DNA of 64,000 nt from Zymoseptoria tritici IPO323 (lineage: Eukaryota; Ascomycota; Dothideomycetes; Mycosphaerellales; Mycosphaerellaceae): assembly GCF_000219625.1 (NCBI RefSeq), contig NC_018212.1, forward strand, positions 2,498,501 to 2,562,500, written 5' to 3'. The translations under genes were made by a program, and so were the position numbers. Shown piece by piece: positions 10,850-23,000 of the stretch. Positions within the stretch are counted from its first letter, which is position 1; each line of letters opens with the position of its first letter. The notes beneath the pieces are model-generated. The model was not told the origin of the DNA, ran no database searches, and saw only the letters and a list, made by a program, of their open reading frames with translations.

Positions 10850-13800
10850 TTTGAGGGTGGATGTGAGGTTTGTGGGTTGTTGTTGTTGGTATGGATGTGT
10901 TGTATATATGTGTTGGTCGGAGATGAAAGTGGTATCTTGGGAGAATTGTACGAGTTGTCGTTCTTGGGAGGATGGACGATCTACGGTAGAACTCTAGCTG
11001 AATCGTGGTCAGCTTCGGGGACGCCGTCGGCCAAAGCGGACTGAACTCCGCAAAGTGGTCCTTTCGGAGCATTTCACGATCACTCTTCTTCCTCTTCGAC
11101 AACCTCGTCGCGACCCTCCAACTCTACGGCATTCTCATCTTCATCATGTCCCACTCGACATGGCCATGCATTCGAAGAACACGCCTCTTCGTACCTCGTA
11201 CAGACCCTTCGATCCTCCTCTCGCTCCTCGAATTCTCCCGACCGAAAACGACCCGATATCGCACCGCTTTCGAATCGGGCGACCGCATTTCTACCGCCAG
11301 CGACCGGAGAGAAAGCCATTTGAGACATGCTGAAAGCGGTCAGCTGGGATCTGCAAAAGCAGTGGGCGCAATGTCTGAGTCTGTCCGAAGACACACCCGG
11401 CAGACCGCGACAGCTGTGTCTCAGCAGTGCAATGGACATTGATGGGCAACGGCCATCACCGATAACCACAATGTCATGCGGTTTATGCTCTGAGTCGGAG
11501 GAGCCTCCGCGAACTGAAAGAGCAACGATCCTGGTCGGCACTGCGAGTGTCGTACACTGGAAGGGATGCAGGCTGGAGGAACGAGCAGCCTGACACGGTG
11601 TCATCAACTGGTACCACTTCATCGCCACCAGGTCCAAATGCCCGAATACGGGAAGGTGCTGCGAATAGCGAGGGAATGCTCACCATGCAGGAGATCCTGC
11701 TGTTGCGTTTGCCGGAGGCATCGAATGCCGCATCGTGCTATGACGAAAGCATGCGAGGATGAGATCACTTCGCTCCCCGAGACGACATCGCAGGTGCACG
11801 GCGAGGCTTAAGTCTTCGGGCGGATATGTCTCACCGTCGTCGCTTGCCCGTCCAGGCGAGTCGACGGGCAAGCGCTGGGGGCAGCGGAAGAGCATGGAGC
11901 CAGAGCCCGGAGGAGCGACTGAGCAGGTGCCAGTCGGCGTGACGTTGCCGAAGAAAGATGCGTGCACAACGACGCTCGGGAAGTGCTGGACACATTGCAC
12001 CAAACATGCTCGTCTATCCTGTCGACGAGCGAGGTGAGCGTTCGTGGCAGACCGCGCAGTGTCGACATCGTGGCATGCAAAGCTGGCTCGCCAGGACGTT
12101 TGCTCAGAACTTTCCCGCTCGCGAGAGCGTGTCTATCTGGTAAGTGTTTCTTCCACGTCCTGGCAGTACGTTTCAGAGCCAATTCAGGCTCGGCCGTCAT
12201 ATCTATGTGGTGAGGTTGCACGGCTTCGCACGCAAAGCCGCCTGCAGTTCCCAGCGTTAAGGTGCTCGCTGCAATCGGTCAGTACATTCGTCGACTCTTT
12301 CTCCTTGACCTTTCTCATTACGCTCGCTTCTCCTCATCCTTCTCTCGCCTCCTCGGCGTCTTTCTCGACCTTTCGTTCCGCGACCTCAGGCCAGTTCCTT
12401 TGCCTGTCATTCCGTTTTTTATTCTTGCCCAAAGTGTCCTGAATCACATCGACTCCACATCCATGCCTCAAATTCCCGCCAAGGACCTTATGAACCCGAG
12501 AGCTGTTCAGGAGCCCGTTCCTCACGCGCCCAACAGAACGTGCAAGCGGAGGGTCTCAAAACCTTGCGACCTCCAGAAGTGCCAACGGAATCCTTCGTGG
12601 AAAACTTTGCAGGCGACGGTCACTGATCACAATCAAATCCCGTCCAAAGACTGTGCACCAAGAGTGGCACTCCTCCGATGTATCCGAGTTGTGCCGTCTG
12701 TGCCAACGCCTGGCGAAAACGAGCGACATGCCCGGGAATCTTGGACGCCGCGGACGACTGCTTGGATCTGGCGACCATACAACATGCCAGCATGGGCGAG
12801 GACGGAAACGAACCTCATTCGCCTCCTACACTTTGGCGTTGATGCTGCTCTTCGCACTTTTGAGCATTTGTGCATTTTCTCCTCGGCTCCCAAATCCACT
12901 CCACCCTTCCGGAAGAGCGATTCAACGGAGGAGAGATCTGATCATGGCAGAGATTGATGGCAGGCCAGGTCCTCACACCTGCTGGTATCGATGGGAGGAG
13001 CTATTGGTCCGGGACCCCTCTACGGGACAGATATTTCTTCCTTAATCTGGTCGTCCGCGGGAGTTATACGATGTCGATGTTGTCAAGAGAGCGCGAACAG
13101 GACCTGTGGGGTGCAGCAAAGGACATTCTTACAACGAAGTACCGAGCAGGTTGGGTGGACCACTGGCTTCCGGGCCAATGTCTAGGCCTCGATCTACAGA
13201 TATGTTTCTGTCACTTGTCGCCGGAAAGATGACGGATGGCACTGCTAGTCGTCATGAACCTTGCGCTTGTGTTCCGGGGAACCACACTACCGAACGCCTT
13301 CGATGGTATCAGCCATCGATGGTATCAGGATTCGCGCTCGCGAGTTCGACAGCGAGCAGTTGAGTCAGAAGAGAATCTGGCAAGACGCCCTCGGACGGAT
13401 ATGAGATGAACATTATCGGCTTCCATTACTACACGGGCTACCGTCTCCTACGACGCGGATGACTTGAACGCAGCTCATGATGCCATCATCTGCGTGGCCA
13501 TTTCGCTCCTCGAAAGTTCCTGCGCCTTCGTGGGCTTGTGCGTTGTCGACTCCTTGCGCATGACACCTGAGAACACCGGCGCGGTCTGCAGCTTAACACT
13601 TGGCTTCATCACCTCGCCAGTCTGTCGCCGGTGATCCTGGTCCGCAGGCGTGGAGCGTCATCTCCTTCAAGCTGTTCTCGTTTCCTCAGCTTTCGCGCAG
13701 ATTGACCTGGTTATCACGACACTGGCGGATATGGATCGTAGGCAACGGACACCACGAATCTGCATTTCGACCGCGGTCATTATGGTTGCTTCTCTGGTAT

Positions 13801-15767
13801 CGATGATCTACTGCGCGGAGGGACTAAGAAGCACAAGGTCAGCGCCAGCATCGCTTTGATCCAGCGCCTTCTTGCGGTATGCTGGCCGACAGTCTCGCAA
13901 GAGTTTGGAGATGGCTTTCTTGATGCGATCGACGCGAGCACAACAGCGCATGCTGCCGTTCATTGTGTTCAGCGAAGACTACAAATCCTTTGTTCCTACC
14001 GCATCGTCCACCGCGTCATCGGCGTGAACTGCGATCGGTGGGTTCATGCATGATACCGGCGTGCTCGCTTATGACGACAGTCGCACGCATTGTCGGGTGT
14101 GCTGACGATCTCGTCTGACACCGCGGATTCTTGTTCAACTGCTCGGTCATCTTGGCGGCATAGCTGTCGGTCTCACACTCGCTCACACCCGTCGGCATTC
14201 CCGGCGGCATTGGCGCCGGATCTGGACTATTCTTCAGTCGCCTTGACCTCAGCGTGCTGATGGCGAAGACGTCTGGCATCGGACCGCCCGGTGTCTGGAA
14301 GACGACTTCTTCTCTTTTGAGAGCGTGGTGGCTGCCGCTTTATTCGGCAAGCGATGCGCGCTCTTATCTCGGCCGCCTGGCGTCCTGGTACTGCACAGAG
14401 CAACCTTCTCCGCCGCAACCTCGACATGACCGTAACCGACGGCAAGGACTGGCCACTGGTCTGGTCCTGTCCCATCTGCCTCCGATACAGCTCTTGTCCG
14501 ATCCTGGCCATTCAGCTTCGCCCACCCATCTTGCATCGCCGTACGATCCGAGCCGGTCATGATCTTTGCCTTCATCGTTGTGCACACCGGTGTGCTCAGC
14601 GTGCTAGGTGCGTCCATCTTTCTGAGATGGATGGATCCGTTCATACGGTCTCGAGAAGAGGGGTAGGGAAGAGGACGTATGCGCCGATGGCGGTGTTGAG
14701 AGTTGATGATATCCGAGTCACGGACGGAGTTGAAGCTACTTCTCATGAACGTCCGACTGCAGAGCATGTCAATGTCTTGCCGCGCGAGAATCTGAGCTTT
14801 GGGTCGGGTCGGCCTGATGACGGCGCAAAGCTGGACGAGAAGAAGGAAGATGGACATGGAAACATTGTCACGGGTCTAGCGGCGAAGCAGGAATTCGGCA
14901 ATGCGACGGAGATGAAAGCGGACGATTTTCGTGCTGGCTCGCTGACACTCAACAATTGCTCGAAGAGAATTTGTACTGCGATGACGAAGTCGTTTGAAGC
15001 CATACGCTGACCGGATTGGAATCAGCTCCGAGCAAACACGATCGCAAGCTGGAGCACGAAAGCTTGTGCCGCCTCCGGCGCCCTTCAGCTCCTTCTCACT
15101 TCTGGTGTCAGCTACGCAAACTTCATATGCATCTCACCACCACTGGTTGCATCGCCAGGATTTTACCCCAGATCTCGTACTCGCACTGGCCACTTATTCC
15201 ACGCGGGATCATGGAGTTCATGGACAGCCCTGCGAGTCATCCCACTCTACGAACCATGTCGACAATAGTTGCGAAGCTTCTGAAATGAGGGTAGCATGTC
15301 AGCAGGCCGCATTCGGGCATCGGCAGCTTACTTTCCAGGAGTCCAGACCGCAACGGCCCAACGATGCTTTTCGGCGGTCAGCTTTGAGCGTTTCCTGCGC
15401 CCTGGAGGTGCCATATTTCTCCGTGTTTGGACTGCCAGGATCGAGAACTTGGTCCTATCGGCTTTCGAAGGTTCACACATCTGACGGGTCAATGATCAGC
15501 AAGGTCCTCCACCGCAACACCACGTTCAGTCCCTAGCAAATTCAATGTGGTCACTATTGAACTTTTGCGAAAGCTTGCTATTTGCAGACAGGCGATGTAA
15601 CGATCCAGCACGAGCGGACCAGGCTGGCGGTGGAGCTGAGTCGAAAGCTTCCGTCGAAAATCGTGCTTGGCAAGCCGCTCGAGCATTGAAAAGCTTCGGG
15701 TGCCCTTCTCCAATTTCACTTCCTTTTCCTCGCAACACTCCCGGACTACCACAACATCTCATTCACC
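10850..15767. other. Gene-poor stretch with only fragmentary open frames
   Basis: Nearly 5 kb of normal base composition without RIP signs and without a recognisable family. Frames of 60-220 codons overlap on both strands and none continues through plausible introns. A few pieces look protein-like. Near 12675 a CxxC...C cluster reads PSCAVCANAWRKRATC. Near 14560-14640 a hydrophobic stretch reads MIFAFIVVHTGVLSVLGASI. These may be remnants of decayed genes or chance. A direct repeat of ATCGATGGTATCAG is at about 13300-13330. The last few hundred bases must contain the promoter of the cysteine-rich gene at 15768. Confidence 0.4.
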
Positions 15768-16920
15768 ATGAAGACCACACTTGTTCTTTCCGCTTTGTGC
15801 ACCGCTGTTCTGGCCTTTGACCTCGCTCACATGGGCTTCGAGAACGTCCCAGGCGTCGGCGGATCCAACATGCTTCGCCCACGCGGCACCGACTGGTCCA
15901 AGTGGAAGAAGACGGTACGGCTCTCTTGATCCCGTTGCCACTCAATCACTGACAGATGTGTCCAGTGCGTCAACAACAACGACGAGTGCAAGGGAAATTG
16001 CGCCATGGTGCCATGGTAAGATCAGCTCCCCCACAGAAGGCCTGCGGGTCCAGTTCTGATGCATGCACGTTCCGACTGAGCTTCCACTGACCATTCTCCA
16101 GCGTCGGGTAAGCTCAACAAATCGAAGAACTGCAATCGAGCAATTCTCTGGTCCCTCGGCCACAGATTCGAACCTGTACCGAGAATCTGACGAACGAACC
16201 GTCGCTGACCTTTTGCTCTTCTGTTTCGCAGCGAATTCAACGCTGGCGAGGTAAGACAAAACGCAGAAGGACCGAACGCCCGTTCGAAGCTGCATTCACC
16301 TTCCTCTTCGTGCCTTTGCTGACTGGTCCATCTTTCAGGACAACTGCTACAAAAAAGAGTGCTATTGTACAGCAAGTGGCCTCTTCAGATAACGTCCCTG
16401 TCCTTGGCTAACTTGTGATACGCAGATCCAGAACGTGCGGTAAGCAATTTGGAGGATATGAGACCTGTGGCTGGAAATTTTCTCTCGATCTTTGCCAGCA
16501 GGTCTCATATGCTCTTCCTGTCTTCTCCGTTCGAGTCTTTGCTGACCGTGCACTGCATCAAGGCCCTTCTGCGAATGTAAGAACGAACGACAGAACGCCT
16601 GCAGCTGTCCGAGATTGTCTCTCGGGCTATGCCAGCAGGTTACAGTCTGCCCTTGTACCCTGTTCGAACTATTGCTAACCTTTCTGTCCTTCTGTTTTAG
16701 GTCAATTTGCCGGGAAGACGGTGGTAGACGCTTGCCGCCGCGGCGACTTCCCGCGCGGACAGAGTTGGTGTGTCTTCAGTGAGTATCCCGTGCAATTTCC
16801 GACAGCGGAAGGCGAAATTTCGACGTCGAGGAATAAACACAGCTGACTCTTGTACCCTGTTCAGAGGAGGACTGCAACCCCATCAGTGATCCTGACATCA
16901 AGAACAATGGAAACGGGTGA
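15768..16920 (+). CDS. Small secreted cysteine-rich protein, paralogue A (effector-like, micro-exons)
   Basis: Function unknown; size, secretion and cysteine content resemble fungal effectors or antimicrobial proteins. Nine exons join in frame to 138 residues: 15768-15914, 15966-16015, 16102-16107 (6 nt), 16232-16250, 16339-16371, 16426-16439, 16562-16575, 16701-16778 and 16865-16920. The signal peptide is MKTTLVLSALCTAVLA. The mature part has 12 cysteines after the signal peptide, including a CxC in two places and the block DACRRGDFPRGQSWCVF. The intron after 16371 has a GC donor (GCAAGT). Several introns carry a GCTGAC/GCTAAC branch site 15-30 nt before AG. The gene ends at TGA 16918-16920, where both paralogues have a splice donor instead. 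Paralogues lie at about 34.2-34.9 kb and 52.2-53.7 kb. Skipping the 6-nt exon also keeps the frame. Confidence 0.75.
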
Positions 16921-17256
16921 GTCTCTGTGAACGAAGACTTCCCAGTCATCCCTCCGGCCTTCATATCTTCCTCCCACATCGAGACCTTGTCTTCGCCCAA
17001 TATATTGCTGACTTCCTCGACGGCGATGTGACGCCAATTCCAATCCGTGCCTGCTTCCCTAGCAGCACCATGAACGCTGGTCTGCGGCGTGGGGCGGTGC
17101 AGACCTTGGATTCGAAGGGCTGGGGAAGTGGGTCGGGGAAAGGATCAATGCGGACTCGATGGCTTGTACGCTCCGTTCGACACGAGCGAGGAGGCCACAA
17201 AGAATATAACGCACTGTGTCCAGCAAATTACAAACGATCTGAAGCTGCATTGTGTC

Positions 17257-17278
17257 CAGTGTGGTGAACAATCAATCC
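17257..17278 (+). repeat. hAT left terminal inverted repeat
   Basis: Twenty-two bases that are the exact reverse complement of 33753-33774, directly preceded by the duplicated octamer ATTGTGTC. Confidence 0.95.
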
Positions 17279-18204
17279 ACCAATCCCCGAAGGGGGTGGA
17301 TTGATTAATTGCTACCACATTAAGGATTGATTAATTGGTATCCACAATGCCAGTCGTTCAGATTGATTAATTGATTAATCAATCTATGGCATTAGTCAAT
17401 CCGGTGGATTAGTGGATTAGCAATAGATTGGTGGATTAGCAATGGATTGGTGGATTAGCAATAGATTAAGGGATTAAGGATCTGCCTGCTGCAGGCACCG
17501 CCGGAGGCCAGCTCGCCGTAGGCGGAGCGATTTTGACGGATTAGTTAATCCAAAGGGTCTCGGATTGGTTAATCCTAGCAGTTAGAGGTGTTGTTAGCGG
17601 TGTTGGCGACGTTGTTGTTATAAAGGTGTAGGTTAGGGTTAATTCGAGGAACTCGAAGAGAAGTTGTAAATCTAAGCGTAAACCCTAATTGCGGAGCCTT
17701 AAGAATCCAGCGATCCTATTAGTTAGGGAGCAGCCGAAACCTAGGGGCCCCGCGTATAAACTAGCGTAGAGCCGCATCTTAGCTCTAATCTAACATTATA
17801 TACTTCTTGATACTAGATTTCTCTACTAAGAAACCTACATATAGCTATTCGTAAGGGCGTACTATAGAGATCCTTATCGGCGCTTTCCTCTAAAAAAAGA
17901 ATAAGTATTATTAGGTATGTAGTTATAGAGATATTAAGTCTAGAAATCTAGGAAGGTTTTAAGATCTAAGATTAGACTTTTAGCTATACGAATCTCCCTC
18001 TATTTAATTAGTTAACAGCTAAATCCATTAAAACAATGTTAAACCTTATAACATCGACATATACTAAACTCTATATTTAACTTACGCTCTCGCGCTTTCG
18101 AACGCGCCCCTTCTTATAACTCTACGATATTAGGAAGGTGTTATAATTAGCATTGTAGGAAGTCGATAATACTAGCGCTAGAGATACTAAGCCGTACCGT
18201 TAAA
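17279..18204. repeat. hAT left subterminal region with GGATTAG-type repeats
   Basis: No gene. Between 17279 and about 17570 there are many copies of GGATTAG, GATTGATTAAT and GGTGGATTAGCAATAG in both orientations, mirrored by a similar cluster near the right end. In known hAT elements such subterminal repeats are transposase binding sites; that role here is inferred. The remainder to the chromovirus insertion is RIP-altered, AT-richer sequence without a recognised ORF. Confidence 0.75.
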
Positions 18205-18209
18205 CTCTA

Positions 18210-18424
18210 TGTAAAAGGTGCAGTTAAGAATAGAGTAGCAGTATGAATCACTTCAGAACGGACTCGATTCGATACTCTCTTAGAAGGAGGAGATTCTACG
18301 TATCCTTATACTACGGGCGCAATCTGGCTCAAACGAGCTCAAAAGGCCCTAGTAGGGGTGCATATGCCGCTAAGGTAGGGGATTAGATGCCGATTGTCGG
18401 TATTCGGCGGAGGCAGATATGACA
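18210..18424 (-). repeat. Chromovirus copy 1 LTR (3' LTR relative to pol)
   Basis: 215 bp beginning TGTAAAAGGTGCAG and ending GATATGACA, preceded by target duplication CTCTA. It is near-identical to 24922-25136. Confidence 0.93.
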
Positions 18425-18794
18425 TAGCCCCCCTCCTTGCGTAGAGCGTCGCGCTCTGAACAGTTTTACCTCGAGTGAATTCTTTTTGGTGTTTGCCAAG
18501 TTTAATAGCCTAAGGCCTTAATTAGGGTCCACTGCGGCTTTAAAACCTAGGCTCGGATCCCTCGAGTTCTTCTCTTCTTTAACAACCTTGTGCAGACTTA
18601 GTAAGTATGACTTAATCCCATCCGATGGCCAAACAGGTCCAAAAGTGCCCCCCTAAGGGGCATTTGTAGCCTGTATAGTGCTAACGTGGCGTTCAGTTCC
18701 CTCCTAGCCCTATTTTCTACCGGACGACCTCGAATTTCATCGAAAAACCGCTATTCTTACCAAACGACCCTATCCGCGACCGAACGAGCCTATT

Positions 18795-19658
18795 ATGACG
18801 CAACCCGCCTCTATCGCGACCTAACGTAAGCAATTCGCCGCTAACGGCATCTTTAAGGGCAATCCGTGCGTCAACTGCCTTAACAAGCCCTTAAACAAGG
18901 CCGATTTGGCCTAGTTCTGCCTCTTTACGCGCGAATCGCCGGATAAGTGGGCAACTAATAATAAGGACGAATATTACCTGAAGTATTATAATTGCTCTAA
19001 CCGCGATTGTTTCTAGGTATGTACACACGGGGTTAAAAGGGGGCTTTCGGGGGCTAATGTGGTTAAAAGATGCCGGAACTAGTTAAAGGCGACATTACGA
19101 GGGCTAATGAGCTCCGTAGGGCCGCTATTGCTGCCGATAGTACCGGAGCGATAGCTGCGGCGGCTTGTTCGGCCTACAAGGCGGTCTACGTACGCATTAA
19201 GGGGTATGTGTAGTTAGTTCGGGTCTGTTTGGCTCCGTTAACCCCCTTTTAGGCGCTTTAACTCCTTCACCGGTGTTAACGGCCTCCATCTACACTAAGG
19301 CAAGGCCGAATTTAACTAGACGGGACCGCTTGTGCTTAGAAAGCGCGAGAAGTTGCTCGCTAAGGAGGCTGTAAAGCGAAAGAGGGAGCTTGTGAGTATT
19401 TAGGTCCCTTCTTGCCCAAAAGTGCCCTACTAACCCTAATAGGGTGAAGACGTGCCCAACACCCCCCGTAAGCGACTTATTCTGGCCCAAGGATCTACCG
19501 AGGACCGCCTAAGGCGTCGCGTTCGGGCCCTTTCGGCCGCTCTAGACACCGTCTATACCCGTACGGGCGCTAAGAAGGGCTCGAAGGCCTCCGTTGTAGA
19601 GGGAGTGCTCCGTCCGACCGAGTACGACCTCTCTAGGGACCTTAAGCCTAAGGAATGA
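18795..19658 (+). pseudogene. Antisense accessory gene inside chromovirus copy 1
   Basis: A plus-strand gene lies between the polyprotein 3' end and the LTR, opposite to gag-pol. The putative ATG is at 18795. The first exon holds a possible zinc-binding pattern, CVNCLNKPL and further on CSNRDC, and ends at a GTATGTAC donor near 19017. Later pieces are MPELVKGDITRAN... (about 19070-19204, donor GTATGTG), KRKRELL-like basic sequence ending at a GTGAGT donor near 19391, and a last open exon (about 19450-19658) ending DLSRDLKPKE and TGA. The middle and last exons are rich in Arg and Lys. Several codons are now TAG or TAA. The same layout is in copy 2, so it is part of the element. Function unknown; a nucleic-acid-binding accessory protein is possible. 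Confidence 0.6.
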
Positions 19659-20059
19659 GCATGTAAGCGCTTTTTCGTGTTTCTTTTGTCTCTTTTAGCC
19701 TCTTTTAGGCTCGTTTCAGGACTTATAGGCGCGGTAACGCCCGGGTTGTTTCTTTTTGCTACGACTTGGCGACTTATAGATCAGATGGAATCAAAATGAC
19801 TTTACTGTGCTCGATTGTCTCTCGTTGTGTAATAATGTCGTCCTTAGGGGCCCGTTTAGCCCCTAATTTCCCCCCCTAGGATTTCATTAGATTAAAATTC
19901 TTCTAAGGTAGAGAAAATTTTTAGGTAACTAGGAACCGGACTAAGGAGTTAGTGTAGTGTTAACTAGTGTCTTTTGGGCCTTAATGGTGACTAATAACGC
20001 GTTTGTATCTCTATCGTGCTAGTCTACCGCCCTTAGTACCTCCCGTACTTCTATTAAAT

Positions 20060-23000
20060 GCTCTTATCGTAGTAGGGCTAATATAAGTCGCAGGTTCCCA
20101 AGTGTTTTCAGACGCGGGCCAGCCCTTCTACGCGATCCTGTACATCCATCTGCCGTGTTGTTTCTTACGCTTTAGGATCTTGTCTACTACGTAAACGTCG
20201 GGTTCCTCTAATCGGATCTCCTTTAGGCTATTCTAGGCCCGTTCGGTAATCTTAGCAGGTTTTTCCTCCTCTAGTAGGGAGATGTGGAACGTAGGATGGA
20301 TGTTTATCGTTTCCGGTAGTTCCAGCGTGTACGCGACGTCGTTCACGACTCGCTTAATCCTATATAGGCCGACATACTTGTGATCGAGCTTTTCCGACAG
20401 CCGGATAGACTTCAAATATCGGGTAGAGAGGTACACACGGTCGCCAACCTTATATGTTTTCGCAGTTTTGCGAGCATTGTAGTATCGTGCGTGTCTCTCC
20501 TATGACGCAGCTAGTCTTTTATGTAGCGTTTTCTGTAGGCCGATTACTCTGTGCGCTATTTCCGCCGCACTAGGAGCTTTGCCCTCTAATTAGGGTAGGT
20601 CGGGCCATCTGGCAGCAATTAGATCGCGAACGTTATATGCTTGGAATAGTGTTACCCCTGTTGTCGCATAGACGCTATCGTTGTAAGAGAATTCGGCTAC
20701 CGACAGCATCTGTGCCTAGTCGTCCTGTTCGTAGTTGTAGTACACTCGTAGGTATTGCTCTAGCGTTTGGTTCTAACGTTCCGTCTAGCCGTCCGTTTGG
20801 GGGTAATATGCGGTACTTAGGCCCCTTCGGACCCTAAGGTAGTAGCAAAGCGTGCTCTAGAACTTGGATGTAAGGATTAGTCCTCTGTCGGACGTAATTA
20901 ACTTAGGAGTTCCGTAAAGGCGGAAGATTTCTCTTAGGAAGACCTCCGCGAGGGTTTCGGCGTTAATGTCCTTCTGTACGGGAATGTAGTAGGCCATTTT
21001 GGACTACCTGTCCATAACGACGAGGATTAAGTCGTATGTGTACCCTATAAACGTACTTGGGGGCAGATCGGTAATGAAATCCAATGTTAGGTCCTCCTAG
21101 GGCCCGTTTGGTAGAGCTTCCGCATAGAGTTCTCTATATAGGCTATGTCGCTGTAGCTTCGCCCTGTCGTATGTCTGGCAGCTGTTTACGTAGTCCTTAA
21201 CGTATTTTCTTATGTCTGGCCAGTAGAACGACCGTTGTAACAGCTCTAGGGTCCGTTCAAAGCTAAAGTAGCCGGCCAGGGGATCGTTATAGCACTAGCG
21301 GAGAGCTGCTAGGCGTACTAGGCCCGCCGGCACGTACAGTTTCCGTTCGTAGAAGAGGAATTCGCCCTGTATGGCCTACCTTTAGGTCTATTCCGGCGGA
21401 TCCGGGTTATTCATAGCTAGTTTGACTGTCGATGCTATAGGGTTATATTTTAGGCTTTCGCGTATTATATTAATTAGCGGGGAGTCTGATGATTCTTCCA
21501 TTAGAGTGCTCGCTATTATGTACGTTTTGCTACAGTAGGTCCTAGCGAGCTGCAGATAGTAGGTTATAACTGCTATTATAGACTAAACGGGGCTAGATTC
21601 GGCCGTTATTCCCTTAGACAGACCCAGTTAGTGCCGAAGGGTGTCTAATGTAGGAGCACTGTCGCTTTCGTTAATCCACCGTCCCGAGTAGTCCCTATCT
21701 TCTAAGTCTAGGCGTCTGCTTACTCCGTCCGCGGCGGCATTAAGCGACCCTAGGTTGTACGTTGTGCGGAAGTCGACGTTTGACAGCTGCTCTGCCTATC
21801 TTGCCTGTCTTCGGCTTAGTTGCTTAGTTATTATAAACCATTTTAGGTTGTAATAGTCTGTTAAGACCTTAATTTAGTGCGAAGCGCCCTTAACGTAGTG
21901 TCTCTAGTGCTTAAAGGCCTCGACTATAGCGAGAAGCTCTTAATCGTGTATGTTATAGTTCCTTTCGGCCGCGTTCATCTTGCTAGAGAAGAAGGCTACT
22001 AGGTGCTAGTACATTTTGCCCTCCGTTTTATGCGGTTAGGATAGTACTGCCCCGATAGCGAACCTAGAGGCATCTGTTGCGACGCGGATAGGCAGTTTTA
22101 GGTCGAAATGCCGCAAGATAGGCGCTTTAATAAACCTAGTCTTTAACTGCTAGAATGCTTGTACTGCGTTAGGTAAGAGTTCGAGGGGAACTAATTCCTC
22201 CTTTCTCTGTCGGTATCCTCCTTTAGCACTATTTAGGCCTCTTTCTGTTAAGCGGTTTAGTAGGCTAGCTATGCGGGAGAATCCCTTAATAAACTGGCGG
22301 TAGTAGTTCGCAAATCCGATAAAGATGCGAATGTCCCTAACTAAGGCCGGAAGGGGCTAGTTAGCGATAGCTTAGATCCTTTCTGCCTCTATTTCGACCC
22401 CTTTTAGGGTTACTACGAACCTAAGGTAGCCGACTTGCCGCTTAAAGAACTCGTACTTCGACAGTTTAGCAAAGAGTCGGTGTCTTCTAAGTCTCTCGAG
22501 GACTATCCTAACGTGTTTCTTGTGGCTTTCGGCGTCTTGTAAGTATATCAAGATATCGTCGAGGTATACTACAACATAGTGGTCTAGCAGGCCCCGGAGG
22601 GCGTAGTTCATGTATCCTTGGAACACTGCTAGGGCGTTGGTCAGCCCAAACGGGACCACAGTGTACTCAAAGTGGCTATACCTCGTCCGAAAGGTAGTTT
22701 TCCACTAGTCACTCTCCTTAATTCGGATGCGATAGTACGCGTCTCGTATATCCAGCTTTGTAAAGAACTTTGCCGGCGCTAACTGGTCTAGAGATTCCTA
22801 GACGAGGGGCAGGGCGTGTCTATTCTTAATAGTGACGGCATTTAGGGCCCTATAGTCGACGCATAGACGTAGGCTACCGTCCTTTTTCTTTACAAAGAGG
22901 ATGCCTGCCCCCGCTAGGGAGGTCGAGGGGCGGATCTACCCCTTCTCTAGGCTGTCGGCGAGGTAGTTGCGTAGAGTCTCTAGTTCTGTTATAGAGAGGT

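Noticed and set aside
11080..11637. A 185-codon minus-strand frame with a Glu-rich end
   Set aside because: No recognisable family, competing frames on the plus strand, and the Glu run comes from a TCTTCC-rich stretch; not enough to call a gene.
16916..16922. Intron retention at the GNG junction giving an immediate stop in all three paralogues
   Set aside because: Any phase-2 GT(A/G)(A/G)G donor after GG yields TAA, TGA or TAG, so the coincidence carries no information by itself.
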